Source of the DNA: Pseudorhodoferax sp. Leaf267
GTDB taxonomy: Bacteria; Pseudomonadota; Gammaproteobacteria; Burkholderiales; Burkholderiaceae_C
Direction of reading: 5' to 3'
Assembly (NCBI RefSeq): GCF_001422405.1
Contig: NZ_LMMV01000012.1
Coordinates: 1-64,000 of the forward strand
Length of the DNA: 64,000 nt
Part shown: piece after piece, positions 35,902 to 44,249 of the stretch
How the letters are laid out: the number at the start of each line of letters is the position of its first letter
Numbering within the stretch: the first letter of the stretch is position 1
Notes under the pieces: model-generated
The model's input: the letters and a program-made list of their open reading frames with translations, nothing else
Told to the model about the DNA's origin: nothing
Databases searched by the model: none
Translations under genes and position numbers: made by a program

Positions 35902-37194
35902 GTGCGCCAGTACAAGCTCGCCGTGACAACGGTCACGCGCCAGACCTGTACCTATTGCTCGGGCGGCTGCGGCATCCTGATGTATTCGCTGGGCGATGGC
36001 TCCAAGAACGCCAAGCCCTCGGTCATCCACGTCGAGGGCGATCCGGATTACCCGGTGAACCGCGGCACGCTGTGCCCCAAGGGCGCGAGCCTGCTGGACT
36101 TCATCAACAGCCCGAACCGGCTGCGCAGGCCCCAGCTGCGCACGCCCGGCGCCAGCGCGTGGACCGACATCTCCTGGGACGACGCGCTGGACCGCATCGC
36201 CCCCTGATGAAGGACGACCGCGACGCCAACTTCGTCGAGCGCACGGCCGACGGCAAGCTGGTCAACCGCTGGACCAGCACCGGCATGCTGGCAGCCTCGG
36301 CCTGCAGCAGCGGAGCCGGTGACATCACCCACAAAGTGGCCCATAGCTGGGGCCTGCTCGCATTCGACAACCAGGCACGTGTTTGACACGGCCCGACGGT
36401 GGCAGGTCTTGCCCCGACGTTTGGCCGTGGAGCGATAACCAACCATTGGCTCGACATCAAGAATGCGGATGTGATTTTGATCATGGGCGGCAATGCCGGA
36501 GGCCCACCCCTGCGGCTTCAAATGGGTCACCGAAGCCAAGGCGCACGACAAGGCGCATTTCATGGTGGTGGACCCACGCTTCGACCGCGCGGCCTCGGTC
36601 GCGGATTTCTATGCGCCGATCCGCTCCGGCAGCGACATCGGTTTCCTGGGTGGGGTCATGCACTACCTGCTCAGCAACGACAAGATCCACCACGACTACG
36701 TGCGCAATGAGACGGACATCAGCTTCGTGTTGCGCGACGGCTTCAAGTTCGAGGACGGCTTCTACTCCGGCTACGACGCCGACAAGCGCACCTACGAGAA
36801 GACCAGTTGGGACCATGAGCTGGGCGCCGATGGCTTCGTGGTGACCGATGCCACGCTGGCACACCCGCGCTGCGTCTACCAGCTCATGAAGGCGCACTAC
36901 AGCCGCTACACGCCCGAGGTCGTGGAGCGCATCTGCGGCACGCCCAAGGCCAAGTTCCTGCATGTGTGCGAGAGGCTCGCCAGCACGCCCGTGCCGGGCC
37001 GCCACCATCCTGTACGCGCTGGGCTGGACGCAGCATTCCACCGGCGCGCAGATGCTGCGCATCGGTGCCATGGTGCAACTGCTGCTGGGCATCATCAGCG
37101 TGGCTGGCGGCGGCATGAACGCGCTGCGCGGCCACTCCAACATCCAGGGCCTCACCGACCTGGGCCTGCTCTCGGCCAGCCTGCCCGGCTACCT
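35902..37194 (+). pseudogene. Decayed formate dehydrogenase-N alpha subunit (selenoprotein type)
   Basis: Fragments of one FdnG-like protein in four frames. The first part (to about 36200) opens near GTG 35902 without the expected twin-arginine leader, and keeps TCTYCSGGCGILMYSLGDG ([4Fe-4S] ligands) and GTLCPKGASLLDFI. A one-base loss near 36200 shifts to the next frame, which runs through NRWTSTGMLAAS and DNQARV to an in-frame TGA at the selenocysteine position, then HGPTVAGLAPTFGRG. A second shift near 36498 restores [13 protein letters not shown] to [13 protein letters not shown] third near 37000 gives [14 protein letters not shown] to LTDLGLL and SLPGYL. There the sequence jumps into the beta subunit, so over half of alpha is missing. 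It cannot make an active enzyme. Confidence 0.9.
36384..36424 (+). promoter_or_regulatory. Selenocysteine UGA codon with bacterial SECIS hairpin
   Basis: TGA at 36384-36386 sits exactly where FdnG/FdhF carry selenocysteine (after NQARV, before HGPTV). Downstream, GGCA (36401-36404) and TGCC (36410-36413) pair around the loop GGTCT. The loop begins at base 22 counted from the T of TGA, the same spacing as in the E. coli fdhF element, and the CACGGCCC after the UGA also matches it. SelB reads such hairpins. It sits in a pseudogene, so it is a relic here. Confidence 0.8.
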
Positions 37195-37503
37195 GCCTGC
37201 GTGAAAACCTGCCCGACGGGCGCCATTGTGTTCGGCACCAAGCAGGCCATGAAGGACCATGCGGCCGAGCGCATCGAAGACCTGAAGGAGCGCGGCTTCG
37301 AACATGCCGGCCTGTACGACCCGGCCGGCGTGGGCGGCACGCACGTGATGTACGTGCTGCACCATGCGCACAAGCCTTCGCTGTACGCCGGCCTGCCCGA
37401 CGCGCCGAAGATCAGCCCCATGGTGGCGGTGTGGAAGGGTCTGGACAAGCCCATCGCGCTGGCCGGCATCGCGCTCACGGCGCTGGCCGGCTTCTTCCAC
37501 TAT
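37195..37503 (+). pseudogene. Formate dehydrogenase-N beta subunit, C-terminal fragment
   Basis: About 100 codons match the end of FdnH/Fdh[21 protein letters not shown] (an iron-sulfur Cys cluster), then [20 protein letters not shown] and the single membrane anchor [17 protein letters not shown]. The N-terminal two thirds, with the other [4Fe-4S] clusters, are gone. The fragment is fused upstream to alpha at about 37195 and downstream to gamma at about 37503, with no start codon or Shine-Dalgarno of its own. Confidence 0.88.
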
Positions 37504-37971
37504 TCTGGCCTTCCTGGGGCTGGTGATCCGGTTCTGGCACCACAACTTCTTGGACATCACCGTTGGGCGATGGATGCGCCGGATGGGCGACGTGCTGCAC
37601 AACCGCGAAGAGCGCCTGCCGCCCGTGGGCCGTTACAACGCCGGGCAGAAGCTGCTGTTCTGGGTGCTGCTCTTGAGCATGGCCGGCCAGCTGCTGACCG
37701 GCCTGGTGATGTGGCGCGCCTACTTCAGCCACCTGTTCCCCATCGGCATGCTGCATCTGGCTTCGCTGTTGCATGCCTTCTTCGGCTTCGTGCTCGTGTG
37801 CTCGATCATCGTGCACGTCTACGCCGCCACTGGATCAAGGTCTCGATGAAGGCCATGACGCAGGGAACGGTGAGCTACGCCTGGGCGCACAAGCACCACT
37901 CGGCCTGGCACCACGAGGTGGTCGAGCGCGAGCGCACACTGGCACGCGACGGCCGCGCGCCTTCGGCCTGA
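37503..37971 (+). pseudogene. Formate dehydrogenase-N gamma subunit (cytochrome b556), fragment
   Basis: The reading frame starts inside the second membrane helix ([16 protein letters not shown]) and continues through GKYN-like [13 protein letters not shown], a membrane helix, YFSHLFP and [12 protein letters not shown] frameshift near 37830 leads to [19 protein letters not shown] and [12 protein letters not shown], the normal C-terminal tail, ending in TGA at 37971. The first 60 or so residues, with TM1 and one haem ligand region, are missing. Confidence 0.85.
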
Positions 37972-38241
37972 GCATTTTTCCTTCCCGATCGGCCATCCAC
38001 TTGCAACGCATCCTCCAGCCCAGCGAGATCGAAGCACCCGACCGCACCAGCTTTCCGCGCGTGCTGCTGTCCGGCACCTTGCTGACGACCGCAGCGCTGA
38101 TCGGCTGCGGCCAGCGCAACGACACGCCCGGGCCAGCCACACCAGCGTGCCGGCGCCGACGGCTGCAGCCTCGGCCGCGCCACCGGCCCACGACCCCAGC
38201 AACTTGAAGCCGCATCCGTCGGCGCCCGAGCCGGCAATGTG
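37972..38241 (+). pseudogene. Likely FdhE N-terminal scrap and other debris
   Basis: About 270 bases with no intact gene. Bases 38001-38066 encode LQRILQPSEIEAPDRTSFPR and a few more residues, resembling the N-terminus of betaproteobacterial FdhE, the accessory protein normally following the gamma gene. The frame then runs into LLTTAALIGCGQRNDTP, which looks like a piece of a lipoprotein signal from another gene. Both readings are tentative. Beyond this the minus-strand lipoprotein gene begins. Confidence 0.4.
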
Positions 38242-38496
38242 TCAGGGTGCCGGGGTGCTGTCTGGCAGCACGGCGTCGGCAGCGGCGCCCACGGCCTTGC
38301 CCGCGATGCGCACCGTGCCCACGGCCGCGTCTGCAGCCAGGCCGACGGCACCGACCCCCACGCTGACGACCGTGGACGCCAAGGTCACCACCGCGCAGCC
38401 GGTGAGCGCGCCAGCCGCGAAGAGCGTGACGCACAAGCGTGCGGCGCGGGCCGATGCCGTGCCTGGCCGGTGCGGCGACGAGGGGCGCAGGGCCAT
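38242..38496 (-). CDS. Small lipoprotein
   Basis: 84 residues. A basic N-terminus and hydrophobic core lead to the lipobox ALTGC (Cys near residue 34), followed by an Ala/Gly/Val-rich stretch (VVSVGVGAVGLAADAAVG). It resembles the short alanine-rich lipoproteins common in proteobacteria, of unknown function. The ATG overlaps the TGA of the Bug gene by one base (TGATGG), so it is coupled to that operon. The first 20 residues are long for a signal n-region, so an internal start is possible. Confidence 0.65.
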   Translation of the reverse strand: MALRPSSPHRPGTASARAARLCVTLFAAGALTGCAVVTLASTVVSVGVGAVGLAADAAVGTVRIAGKAVGAAADAVLPDSTPAP

Positions 38497-39464
38497 CAGT
38501 CCACCTGCGCGCCCGAAGCCTTCACGACCTTCTCGTACTTGGCCAATTCGGCCTTCATGAACGCGCCGAACTCGGCGGGCGTGTTGGCCACGGGCTCGGC
38601 CATCAGGCTGCCGAAGCGCTGACGCGTCTCGGGCGACTGCAGCGCCGCCACGAAGGCCTGGTTCAGCCGCGCGAGCACGTCGGGCGGCGTGCTGGCCGGC
38701 GCGACCAGGCCCCACCAGGTGTCGATCGCGAAGCCCTTGAGCGTGTCGGCCACGGGCGGCACGTCGGGCAGCGCGGGCGAGCGGGCGAGCGTCGTCACGG
38801 CGATCGCCTTGAGCTTGCCCGAGCGGATGTTGGGTGCGGCCGTTGCCAGGTTGTCGAAGTTGAAGTCGACCTGGCCCGACAGCAGCGCCAACTGCGCGGG
38901 GTTGCCGCCGTTGTAGGGGATGTGCAGCGCGAAGATGCCGGCCTGGGCCTTGAACATCTCGCCCGCCAGATGCCCCGCGCTGCCGTTGCCGCCCGAGGCG
39001 TAGTTCAGCTTGCCAGGGTTGGCCTTGGCGTAGGCGATGAGGTCGGCCAGGCTGTTGATCTGCAGACGCTGCGCCGTGTCGGCGTTCATGACCAGCACGT
39101 TGGGTACGCGCAGCATCTGCGTGACGGGCGCGAAGTCTCGGGCCGCGTCGTAGGGCATCTTGCGGTACAGCCAGGGGTTCACGGCGTGCGTGGCGGTCGC
39201 CGCGATGCCGATCGTCAGCCCGTCGGGCGCGGCCTTGGCCACCATGTCGGCGCCGATGTTGCCGCCCGCGCCCGGCTTGTTGTCGATGATCACCGTGCCG
39301 AGCTGGTCCTTCACGCGCTCGGCCAGCACGCGGGCCGTCACGTCGATGGGGCCGCCTGCTGCGTAGGGCACGATCAGGCGGATCGGCTTTTGCTGCGCAA
39401 GAGCGGGCAGGGCGGCCAGCGCGAGCGTGGCCAGCACGGTGGCGCGGCGCAGGGTGTCGGTCAT
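38496..39464 (-). CDS. Tripartite tricarboxylate transporter substrate-binding protein (Bug/TctC family)
   Basis: 322 residues. A signal peptide (about 1-23, cleavage near LAQQ) is followed by the Bug fold starting KPIRLIVPYAAGGPIDVTAR, with NKPGAGGNIG and the C-terminal EFGAFMKAEL. Bug proteins are periplasmic binders for carboxylates and aromatics and are expanded in Burkholderiales, mostly as orphans without TctAB membrane genes, as here. The ATG overlaps the stop of the reductase gene by four bases. Ligand unknown. Confidence 0.92.
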   Translation of the reverse strand: MTDTLRRATVLATLALAALPALAQQKPIRLIVPYAAGGPIDVTARVLAERVKDQLGTVIIDNKPGAGGNIGADMVAKAAPDGLTIGIAATATHAVNPWLYRKMPYDAARDFAPVTQMLRVPNVLVMNADTAQRLQINSLADLIAYAKANPGKLNYASGGNGSAGHLAGEMFKAQAGIFALHIPYNGGNPAQLALLSGQVDFNFDNLATAAPNIRSGKLKAIAVTTLARSPALPDVPPVADTLKGFAIDTWWGLVAPASTPPDVLARLNQAFVAALQSPETRQRFGSLMAEPVANTPAEFGAFMKAELAKYEKVVKASGAQVD

Positions 39465-40546
39465 GGCTGTGCCTTGTCGGCTTCGGTCGTGAACGCGTCG
39501 GCGAAGAATTCGTCCAGCGGCAGGCCGGCCTGGGCGGTGTAGGCGGCACGCGCCGAGTCCACCACGATGGGCGCGCCGCAGGCATAGACCTGGTAGCCCG
39601 ACAGGTCGGCGATGTCGTCCAGCACGGCCTGGTGCACGAAGCCGGTGCGGCCCGTCCAGTTGTCCTCGGGCACGGCGTTGGAGACCACGGGTACGTAGCG
39701 CAGATTGGGCATGGCGGCCAGTTGCGCGCGCATCCAGTCGTCCATGTACAGGTCGCTGGGACGGCGGCCGCCCCAGTAGACCGTGGCCGGGCGAGCGATG
39801 TTCTTGAATTGCATCTGCTCGATCACGGCCTTGATGGGCGCGAAGCCCGTGCCCGAGGCCAGCAGCACCATGGGCTTGGTGGAGTCCTCGCGCAGGAAGA
39901 AGCTGCCGTAGGGGCCTTCGATGCGCAGGATCTCCTTCTCCTTCATGGCGCTGAACACGTGGTCCGTGAACTTGCCGCCCGGCATGTGGCGGATGTGCAG
40001 CTCCACGCTGGGGCCCACCGGCGGCGTGGCCGCGGGCTGGCCGCCCGCCAGGTGCGGCGCGTTGGCCATGGAGTAGCTGCGGCGCGCGCCGTCGCGCAGG
40101 ATGAACTCGATGTACTGGCCCGCGTGGTAGCGCATGGCGTCGTTGGCCGGCAGCTGCAGGCGAACCAGCATCACGTCCTGCGATTTCTTCTCCAGGCTGA
40201 TCACGCGCGAGGGCATGCGCTTGATCGGGTACGCGCTCTCGTCCGTCACCTGGCGCGATTCGAGCACCACGTCGGACAGCGGCACGCCGCAGCAGGTGAG
40301 GATGAGGCCGGCGGCTTCTTCCTCGGCCGACAGCGCCTTGCTCTGGTGCGGGCCATGCGCCACGCGGCCTTCGAGCATCTTGCATTTGCACGAGCCGCAG
40401 GCGCCATCCTTGCAGCCATAGGGCAGGCCAATGCCCTGGCGGATGCCGGCCGCCAGGATGGCCTCGCCGGCGGCAGCCTGGAAGGCGCGGCCGCTGGGCT
40501 GCACGGTGATCTGGAACTCCGGCGCGGCGGCCGTTGTGCTGTTCAT
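39461..40546 (-). CDS. 2Fe-2S ferredoxin-NAD(P)H reductase (CDP-6-deoxy-glucoseen reductase-like)
   Basis: 361 residues. An N-terminal plant-type [2Fe-2S] ferredoxin domain (CKDGACGSCKCKMLEG and the later TCC) precedes an FAD-binding domain (RSYSMAN flavin motif) and an NAD(P)-binding domain (GTGFAPIKAVIE; final Cys-Gly in YACGAPIVV). It shuttles electrons from NAD(P)H to an unidentified partner. This type is often annotated as AscD-like in Burkholderiales, but no deoxysugar genes are present, so that name should not be taken as function. It is the first gene of a three-gene coupled set with the Bug protein and a lipoprotein, and is divergent from the epimerase-like gene. Confidence 0.88.
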   Translation of the reverse strand: MNSTTAAAPEFQITVQPSGRAFQAAAGEAILAAGIRQGIGLPYGCKDGACGSCKCKMLEGRVAHGPHQSKALSAEEEAAGLILTCCGVPLSDVVLESRQVTDESAYPIKRMPSRVISLEKKSQDVMLVRLQLPANDAMRYHAGQYIEFILRDGARRSYSMANAPHLAGGQPAATPPVGPSVELHIRHMPGGKFTDHVFSAMKEKEILRIEGPYGSFFLREDSTKPMVLLASGTGFAPIKAVIEQMQFKNIARPATVYWGGRRPSDLYMDDWMRAQLAAMPNLRYVPVVSNAVPEDNWTGRTGFVHQAVLDDIADLSGYQVYACGAPIVVDSARAAYTAQAGLPLDEFFADAFTTEADKAQP

Positions 40547-40591
40547 CTTTGGGTATCCTCGAGGGCTTCTTGCCGCTTGTGGACCGGGATT

Positions 40592-41506
40592 TTGCCTTCA
40601 AACCAATCACCTCTCGGCGCGCTGCCTGCGCGGTTCCGCCGTGCCCGCCTGCTGATCGTGGGCTGTGGCGACGTCGGCCAGCGGGTGGCTGCCCGGCTGC
40701 CAGCGCATGTGCGCGTGCTGGCGCTGTCCTCGTCGGCAGATCGGCGCACGAGCCTGCGCGCGCAGGGCATGGTGCCGCTGCTCGGCAACCTGGACCACCC
40801 GGCCTCGCTGCGCCGCCTGGCCGGCCTGGCCGACCGCGTGCTGCACCTGGCGCCACCGCCCGGCGAGGGCCGCGACGACCCGCGCACGCGCGCGCTGGTC
40901 CAGGCCCTGCGCCGGCGCACACGTCCCCTGGCGCTGGTCTATGGCTCGACCAGCGGCGTCTATGGCGATTGCAGCGGTGAGCTGGTCGCCGAGACGCGGC
41001 TGCCCGCGCCGTGCACCGAGCGCGCGCACCGCCGCGTCGATGCCGAGGCGGCCGTGCGTTTCCTGGGCCGCGCCGGCGGCGTGCGGGCCAGCGTGCTGCG
41101 CATTCCGGGCATCTACGCGCCCGATCGCGAAGGCGGCACGCCACGCGAACGCCTGCTGCGCGGCACGCCCGTGCTGGCGGCGCCAGACGACGTCTACACC
41201 AACCACATCCACGCCAACGACCTGGCCAGGGCCTGCATCGCCGCACTGTGGCGCGGCAAGGCCCAGCGCGCGGTCAATGTCAGCGACGACACGGTGCTCA
41301 AGATGGGCGACTACTTCGACCTGGCCGCCGACTTGTACGGCCTGGCGCGGCCCCCGCGCGTGGCGCGCGATGCGGCGCGGGGCCAGCTGCCGCTGGGCGT
41401 GCTGAGCTTTATGTCGGAGTCGCGTCGGCTGGACAACGGTCGCATGAAGCGCGAGCTGCGGCTGGCGCTGCGCCATCCCACGGTGCGCGAGGGCCTGGCG
41501 CCCTGA
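40592..41506 (+). CDS. NAD-dependent epimerase/dehydratase-like SDR protein (YeeZ type)
   Basis: About 304 residues. Extended SDR fold with the dinucleotide motif LLIVGCGDVGQRVA at the N-terminus, a YGSTSGVYGD stretch resembling the epimerase active-site strand, and NHIHANDLARA, typical of UDP-sugar epimerase relatives. The catalytic Tyr-xxx-Lys is not obvious. There is no ATG near the domain start: TTG at 40592 or 40577 are the candidates, so the start is uncertain. The very long open frame upstream overlaps the divergent reductase gene and is not real. Confidence 0.8.
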   Translation: MPSNQSPLGALPARFRRARLLIVGCGDVGQRVAARLPAHVRVLALSSSADRRTSLRAQGMVPLLGNLDHPASLRRLAGLADRVLHLAPPPGEGRDDPRTRALVQALRRRTRPLALVYGSTSGVYGDCSGELVAETRLPAPCTERAHRRVDAEAAVRFLGRAGGVRASVLRIPGIYAPDREGGTPRERLLRGTPVLAAPDDVYTNHIHANDLARACIAALWRGKAQRAVNVSDDTVLKMGDYFDLAADLYGLARPPRVARDAARGQLPLGVLSFMSESRRLDNGRMKRELRLALRHPTVREGLAP

Positions 41507-41509
41507 AGC

Positions 41510-42547
41510 TCAAATCCCCGCGGGCTTGCGCATGGTGCTCATGCGGTCGACGGGCTTGACGGTGATGGCCTTGATTTCGGCGCCCTGCAGCACGGTCAGC
41601 TGCACTTCGGCGGTCGGGTCGGCGCGGTCCCAGAGCTTCTTGTAGAAGCCTTCCAGCGTTGTGACCTTGGTGCCGTCCACGGCCAGCACCACATCGCCGG
41701 CCTGCAGCCCGGCGGCCAGCGCCGGGCTCTGCTTGCTCACGCGCACCACCTGCACACGGCCGGATTGCTCGGCCGAGTTCAAGCCCAGCCACGGGCGGCG
41801 GCTCAGCGACGTGCTGCCCGTGCGCTGCAGTTCTGCAAGGATGGGCTTGAGCAGGTCGATCGGCACGAACATGTTGCCCGGCAGCTGGCGGTTCTCCCCC
41901 ATGGCGTCCATGACGAACAGGCTGCCGATGCCCACCAGTTCGCCCTTCTGGTTGAACAGCGGCGCGCCGGAATGGTTGGCAATGGGCGGGCTCGTGAAGA
42001 GCGCGGCGTCGATGAAGTACTCCCAATACCCCGAGAACGCGCGCTTGCTCACGAGCTGGGTCATGGCGACGTCGGCCTCGGTGCCGCCGGCTGCGCCGGT
42101 GGCGGTCATCAACACGGTACCGGGCTCGATGTCGCGGTAGTTGCCCAGGGGGACGGCGGCGACGCCACGCAAGGGCAGCAGCGGCTGCAGCAGGCCGAAG
42201 CCCGTGGCCAGGTCATAGGCCACCGCCTTGGCCGGCAGCGTGCGCCCGTCCTGCGTCACGACCTGGATGTTCTCGGCCTCCAGCATCAGGTAGCCGATGG
42301 TCAGGATCAAGCCGTCCGGGCCGATCACCACGCCCGAGCCCTGGCGCTGCCGGCCCAAGGTCTCGACGGAGCTGCCGTCCGCGGACGCGTTGACCTGAAT
42401 GCCGACGACGGCCGCGTTGGCGCGGCTCAGCGCGTCGATGGTCTGCTGCGCCGGTGGCGGTGCGGGAGTGGCCGCCCAGGCGATGCCGACGGCGAGCGCC
42501 CATGCCCCGATCAGGAGCGAGCGTGAGAAGGCTGTGATGTTGCGCAC
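41510..42547 (-). CDS. S1C (HtrA/DegP-like) family protein lacking catalytic His and Asp, with PDZ domain
   Basis: 345 residues from GTG 42547, preceded by GGGAG. A signal peptide (about 5-25) leads to a trypsin-like domain. Aligned by eye to DegP, LTNNHVV is replaced by LTIGYLM (catalytic His to Tyr), the SDIALL region reads TGFGLL (Asp to Gly), and the serine region reads NHSGAPL rather than GNSGGPL. A PDZ domain follows (LAAGLQAGDVVLAVDGTKV). The periplasmic protein is therefore probably not a normal serine protease and may act as a binding or scaffold protein. It is convergent with the epimerase-like gene. Confidence 0.85.
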   Translation of the reverse strand: MRNITAFSRSLLIGAWALAVGIAWAATPAPPPAQQTIDALSRANAAVVGIQVNASADGSSVETLGRQRQGSGVVIGPDGLILTIGYLMLEAENIQVVTQDGRTLPAKAVAYDLATGFGLLQPLLPLRGVAAVPLGNYRDIEPGTVLMTATGAAGGTEADVAMTQLVSKRAFSGYWEYFIDAALFTSPPIANHSGAPLFNQKGELVGIGSLFVMDAMGENRQLPGNMFVPIDLLKPILAELQRTGSTSLSRRPWLGLNSAEQSGRVQVVRVSKQSPALAAGLQAGDVVLAVDGTKVTTLEGFYKKLWDRADPTAEVQLTVLQGAEIKAITVKPVDRMSTMRKPAGI

Positions 42548-42661
42548 GATGGACTCCCGATGGTTGGAGGAGCAGACGTACGCAAAGAATGCGCCCGAAA
42601 GAAAGGCCCTGCAAGTGCCAGGGCCCTGGTCGAAAGCGATGCCGTGCGGCACCGCGGATCG

Positions 42662-43195
42662 TCAGCTCTTGAGCTGCAGGTACTTGCCGTAGGCGAACAC
42701 GGAGTTCGGTGCGCTGACCACCGACGGACGCGCCTTGGGCTGCACCGCCGCGCGGCGGCGGCTGGGGCCGGCCTCGATCGAGACGCCCTTGGCGCGCTGC
42801 TCATCGGCCAGCTGACGCAGCGAAATGCCCTGCATGTAGTCCAGCATGCAGGCGCTCAGGCTGTCCCACAGTTCGCTGGCCATCTTCTGGTCTTCGTCCA
42901 GGCCGACCTGGTGCACGCCCTGGGCATCCTGGGCGGCCTGGTCGTCCACGGCCAGGATGATGTCCGCCACGCTCACGGCACTGGCTTTGCGCGCCAGCGT
43001 GTAGCCGCCGCCCGGGCCACGTGCGCTCTCGACCAGACCACAGCGGCGCAGCCGGCTGAACATCTGCTCCAGGTACGACAGAGAAATCTTTTGCCGCGCG
43101 CCGATGGCGGACAGCGTCACTGGTCCCAGATGTTCCCGCAATGCGACATCGATCATGGCGTTCACAGCGAAACGGCTCTTGGTAGTCAGTCGCAT
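42662..43195 (-). CDS. Rrf2/IscR-family transcriptional regulator without cluster-binding cysteines
   Basis: 177 residues. The N-terminal winged helix opens MRLTTKSRFAVNAMIDVA and has SYLEQMFSRLRRCGLV and GPGGGYTLAR, closely like IscR. The segment which in IscR holds three cysteines for [2Fe-2S] reads DAQGVHQVGLDEDQKMA here, with all three replaced; ELWDSLSACMLDYMQGISL follows as in IscR. No iscS or iscU genes follow. The regulator is divergent from an NhaR-like gene across an A/T-rich spacer with a dyad. The target genes are unknown. Confidence 0.88.
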   Translation of the reverse strand: MRLTTKSRFAVNAMIDVALREHLGPVTLSAIGARQKISLSYLEQMFSRLRRCGLVESARGPGGGYTLARKASAVSVADIILAVDDQAAQDAQGVHQVGLDEDQKMASELWDSLSACMLDYMQGISLRQLADEQRAKGVSIEAGPSRRRAAVQPKARPSVVSAPNSVFAYGKYLQLKS

Positions 43196-43269
43196 GGTGG
43201 GCTCCTTCTTGGTAGTGAAATTCTGGAAACAGAGGCTGACTCTAAACGCGATGACACTTCGCGTATATT

Positions 43270-43288
43270 CGTATTTAAGACAAAAATA
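43270..43288. promoter_or_regulatory. Dyad in the divergent rrf2 / lysR spacer
   Basis: GTATTT (43270-43275) and AAATAC (43283-43288) form a perfect inverted repeat with a seven-base spacer, in an unusually A/T-rich patch (43240-43305) for this genome. It is 60 bases before the LysR start. T-N11-A-type dyads like this are typical LysR operators; Rrf2 binding is the other option. Confidence 0.5.
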
Positions 43289-43347
43289 CTTCGATAAAAG
43301 CGATGGAACTTACAGATCGGTTGACCCAGCTGGCGGCTGGAGGTTCC

Positions 43348-44244
43348 ATGAATTTCAAGCATTTGCGGTATTTCTGGGTCGTGGCGAAAGCCGGTGGCGT
43401 CATGCGCGCTGGCGAGCAGTTGCACACCACGCCGCAGACCTTGTCGGGCCAGATCAAGCTGTTCGAGGACTGGATCGGCCACAAGTTGTTTCGCAAGGTC
43501 GGCCGCCGGCTGGAGCTGACCGAGCAAGGTCGTGTCGCGCTCGACTACGCCGAGGAAATCTTCGCTTTGGGCGCGGCACTGGAGACGGCGGTGCGCCACA
43601 AGCGCGGCGAGCGGCGCACGCTGGACTTCCGTGTCGGCGTGGCCGATTCGGTGGCCAAGTCGGTGGTCTACCAGCTGCTGGAGCCGGCGCTGGACGGCCC
43701 GGAGCCGGTGCGCATGATCTGCCACGAAGGCAAGCACGACGAGCTGCTGGCGCAACTGGCCTTGCACCGCCTGGACCTGGTGATCGCCGACGAGCGCGTG
43801 TCCAGCAAGGTCAGCGTGCGCGCGTTCAACCATTCGCTGGGCCGCAGCCCGATGACCTTCTTTTGCTCCACGGCGCTGCGCGGCCGGCTGGAGGGCGCAT
43901 TTCCGCAGTGCCTGGATGGCGCGCCGCTTCTGGTGCAGGGCTCGACGTCGTCCGTGCGGCGCCAGCTGGACCCCTGGCTGGTGCGGCACCGGTTGCGCCC
44001 GCGCATCGTGGGCGAATTCGACGACACGGCGCTCATGAACGCGTTCGGCCGGGAGGGGCGTGGCGTGTTCATGTCGCCCTCGGTGCTGGAGGCGCAGATC
44101 GCCGCCCAATACGGCGTCGAAGTGCTGGGCCGCAGCGATGAATTGGTCGAAGAGTTCTTCGCGATTTCGGTGGAGCGCCGGATCAGTCACCCGAGCGTGG
44201 CGGCCATCACGCGCGTCGCGCGCTCCAAGCTGTTCCACGCTTGA
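43348..44244 (+). CDS. LysR-family regulator, NhaR-like
   Basis: 298 residues. An N-terminal winged helix-turn-helix (MNFKHLRYFWVVAKAGGV, TTPQTLSGQIKLFEDWIG, LFRKVGRRLELTEQG) is followed by a LysR effector domain. The short FKHLRYFWVVA opening and overall make-up are those of NhaR, which in E. coli activates the NhaA Na+/H+ antiporter gene. No antiporter gene is adjacent, so the target is unknown. The start is at ATG 43348, with GGAGG five bases upstream, in preference to the in-frame ATG at 43303. Confidence 0.9.
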   Translation: MNFKHLRYFWVVAKAGGVMRAGEQLHTTPQTLSGQIKLFEDWIGHKLFRKVGRRLELTEQGRVALDYAEEIFALGAALETAVRHKRGERRTLDFRVGVADSVAKSVVYQLLEPALDGPEPVRMICHEGKHDELLAQLALHRLDLVIADERVSSKVSVRAFNHSLGRSPMTFFCSTALRGRLEGAFPQCLDGAPLLVQGSTSSVRRQLDPWLVRHRLRPRIVGEFDDTALMNAFGREGRGVFMSPSVLEAQIAAQYGVEVLGRSDELVEEFFAISVERRISHPSVAAITRVARSKLFHA

Positions 44245-44249
44245 ACTTG

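Noticed and set aside
39461-40546. Naming the ferredoxin reductase as a deoxysugar (AscD) enzyme
   Set aside because: Only the general domain order supports it; there are no deoxysugar pathway genes nearby.
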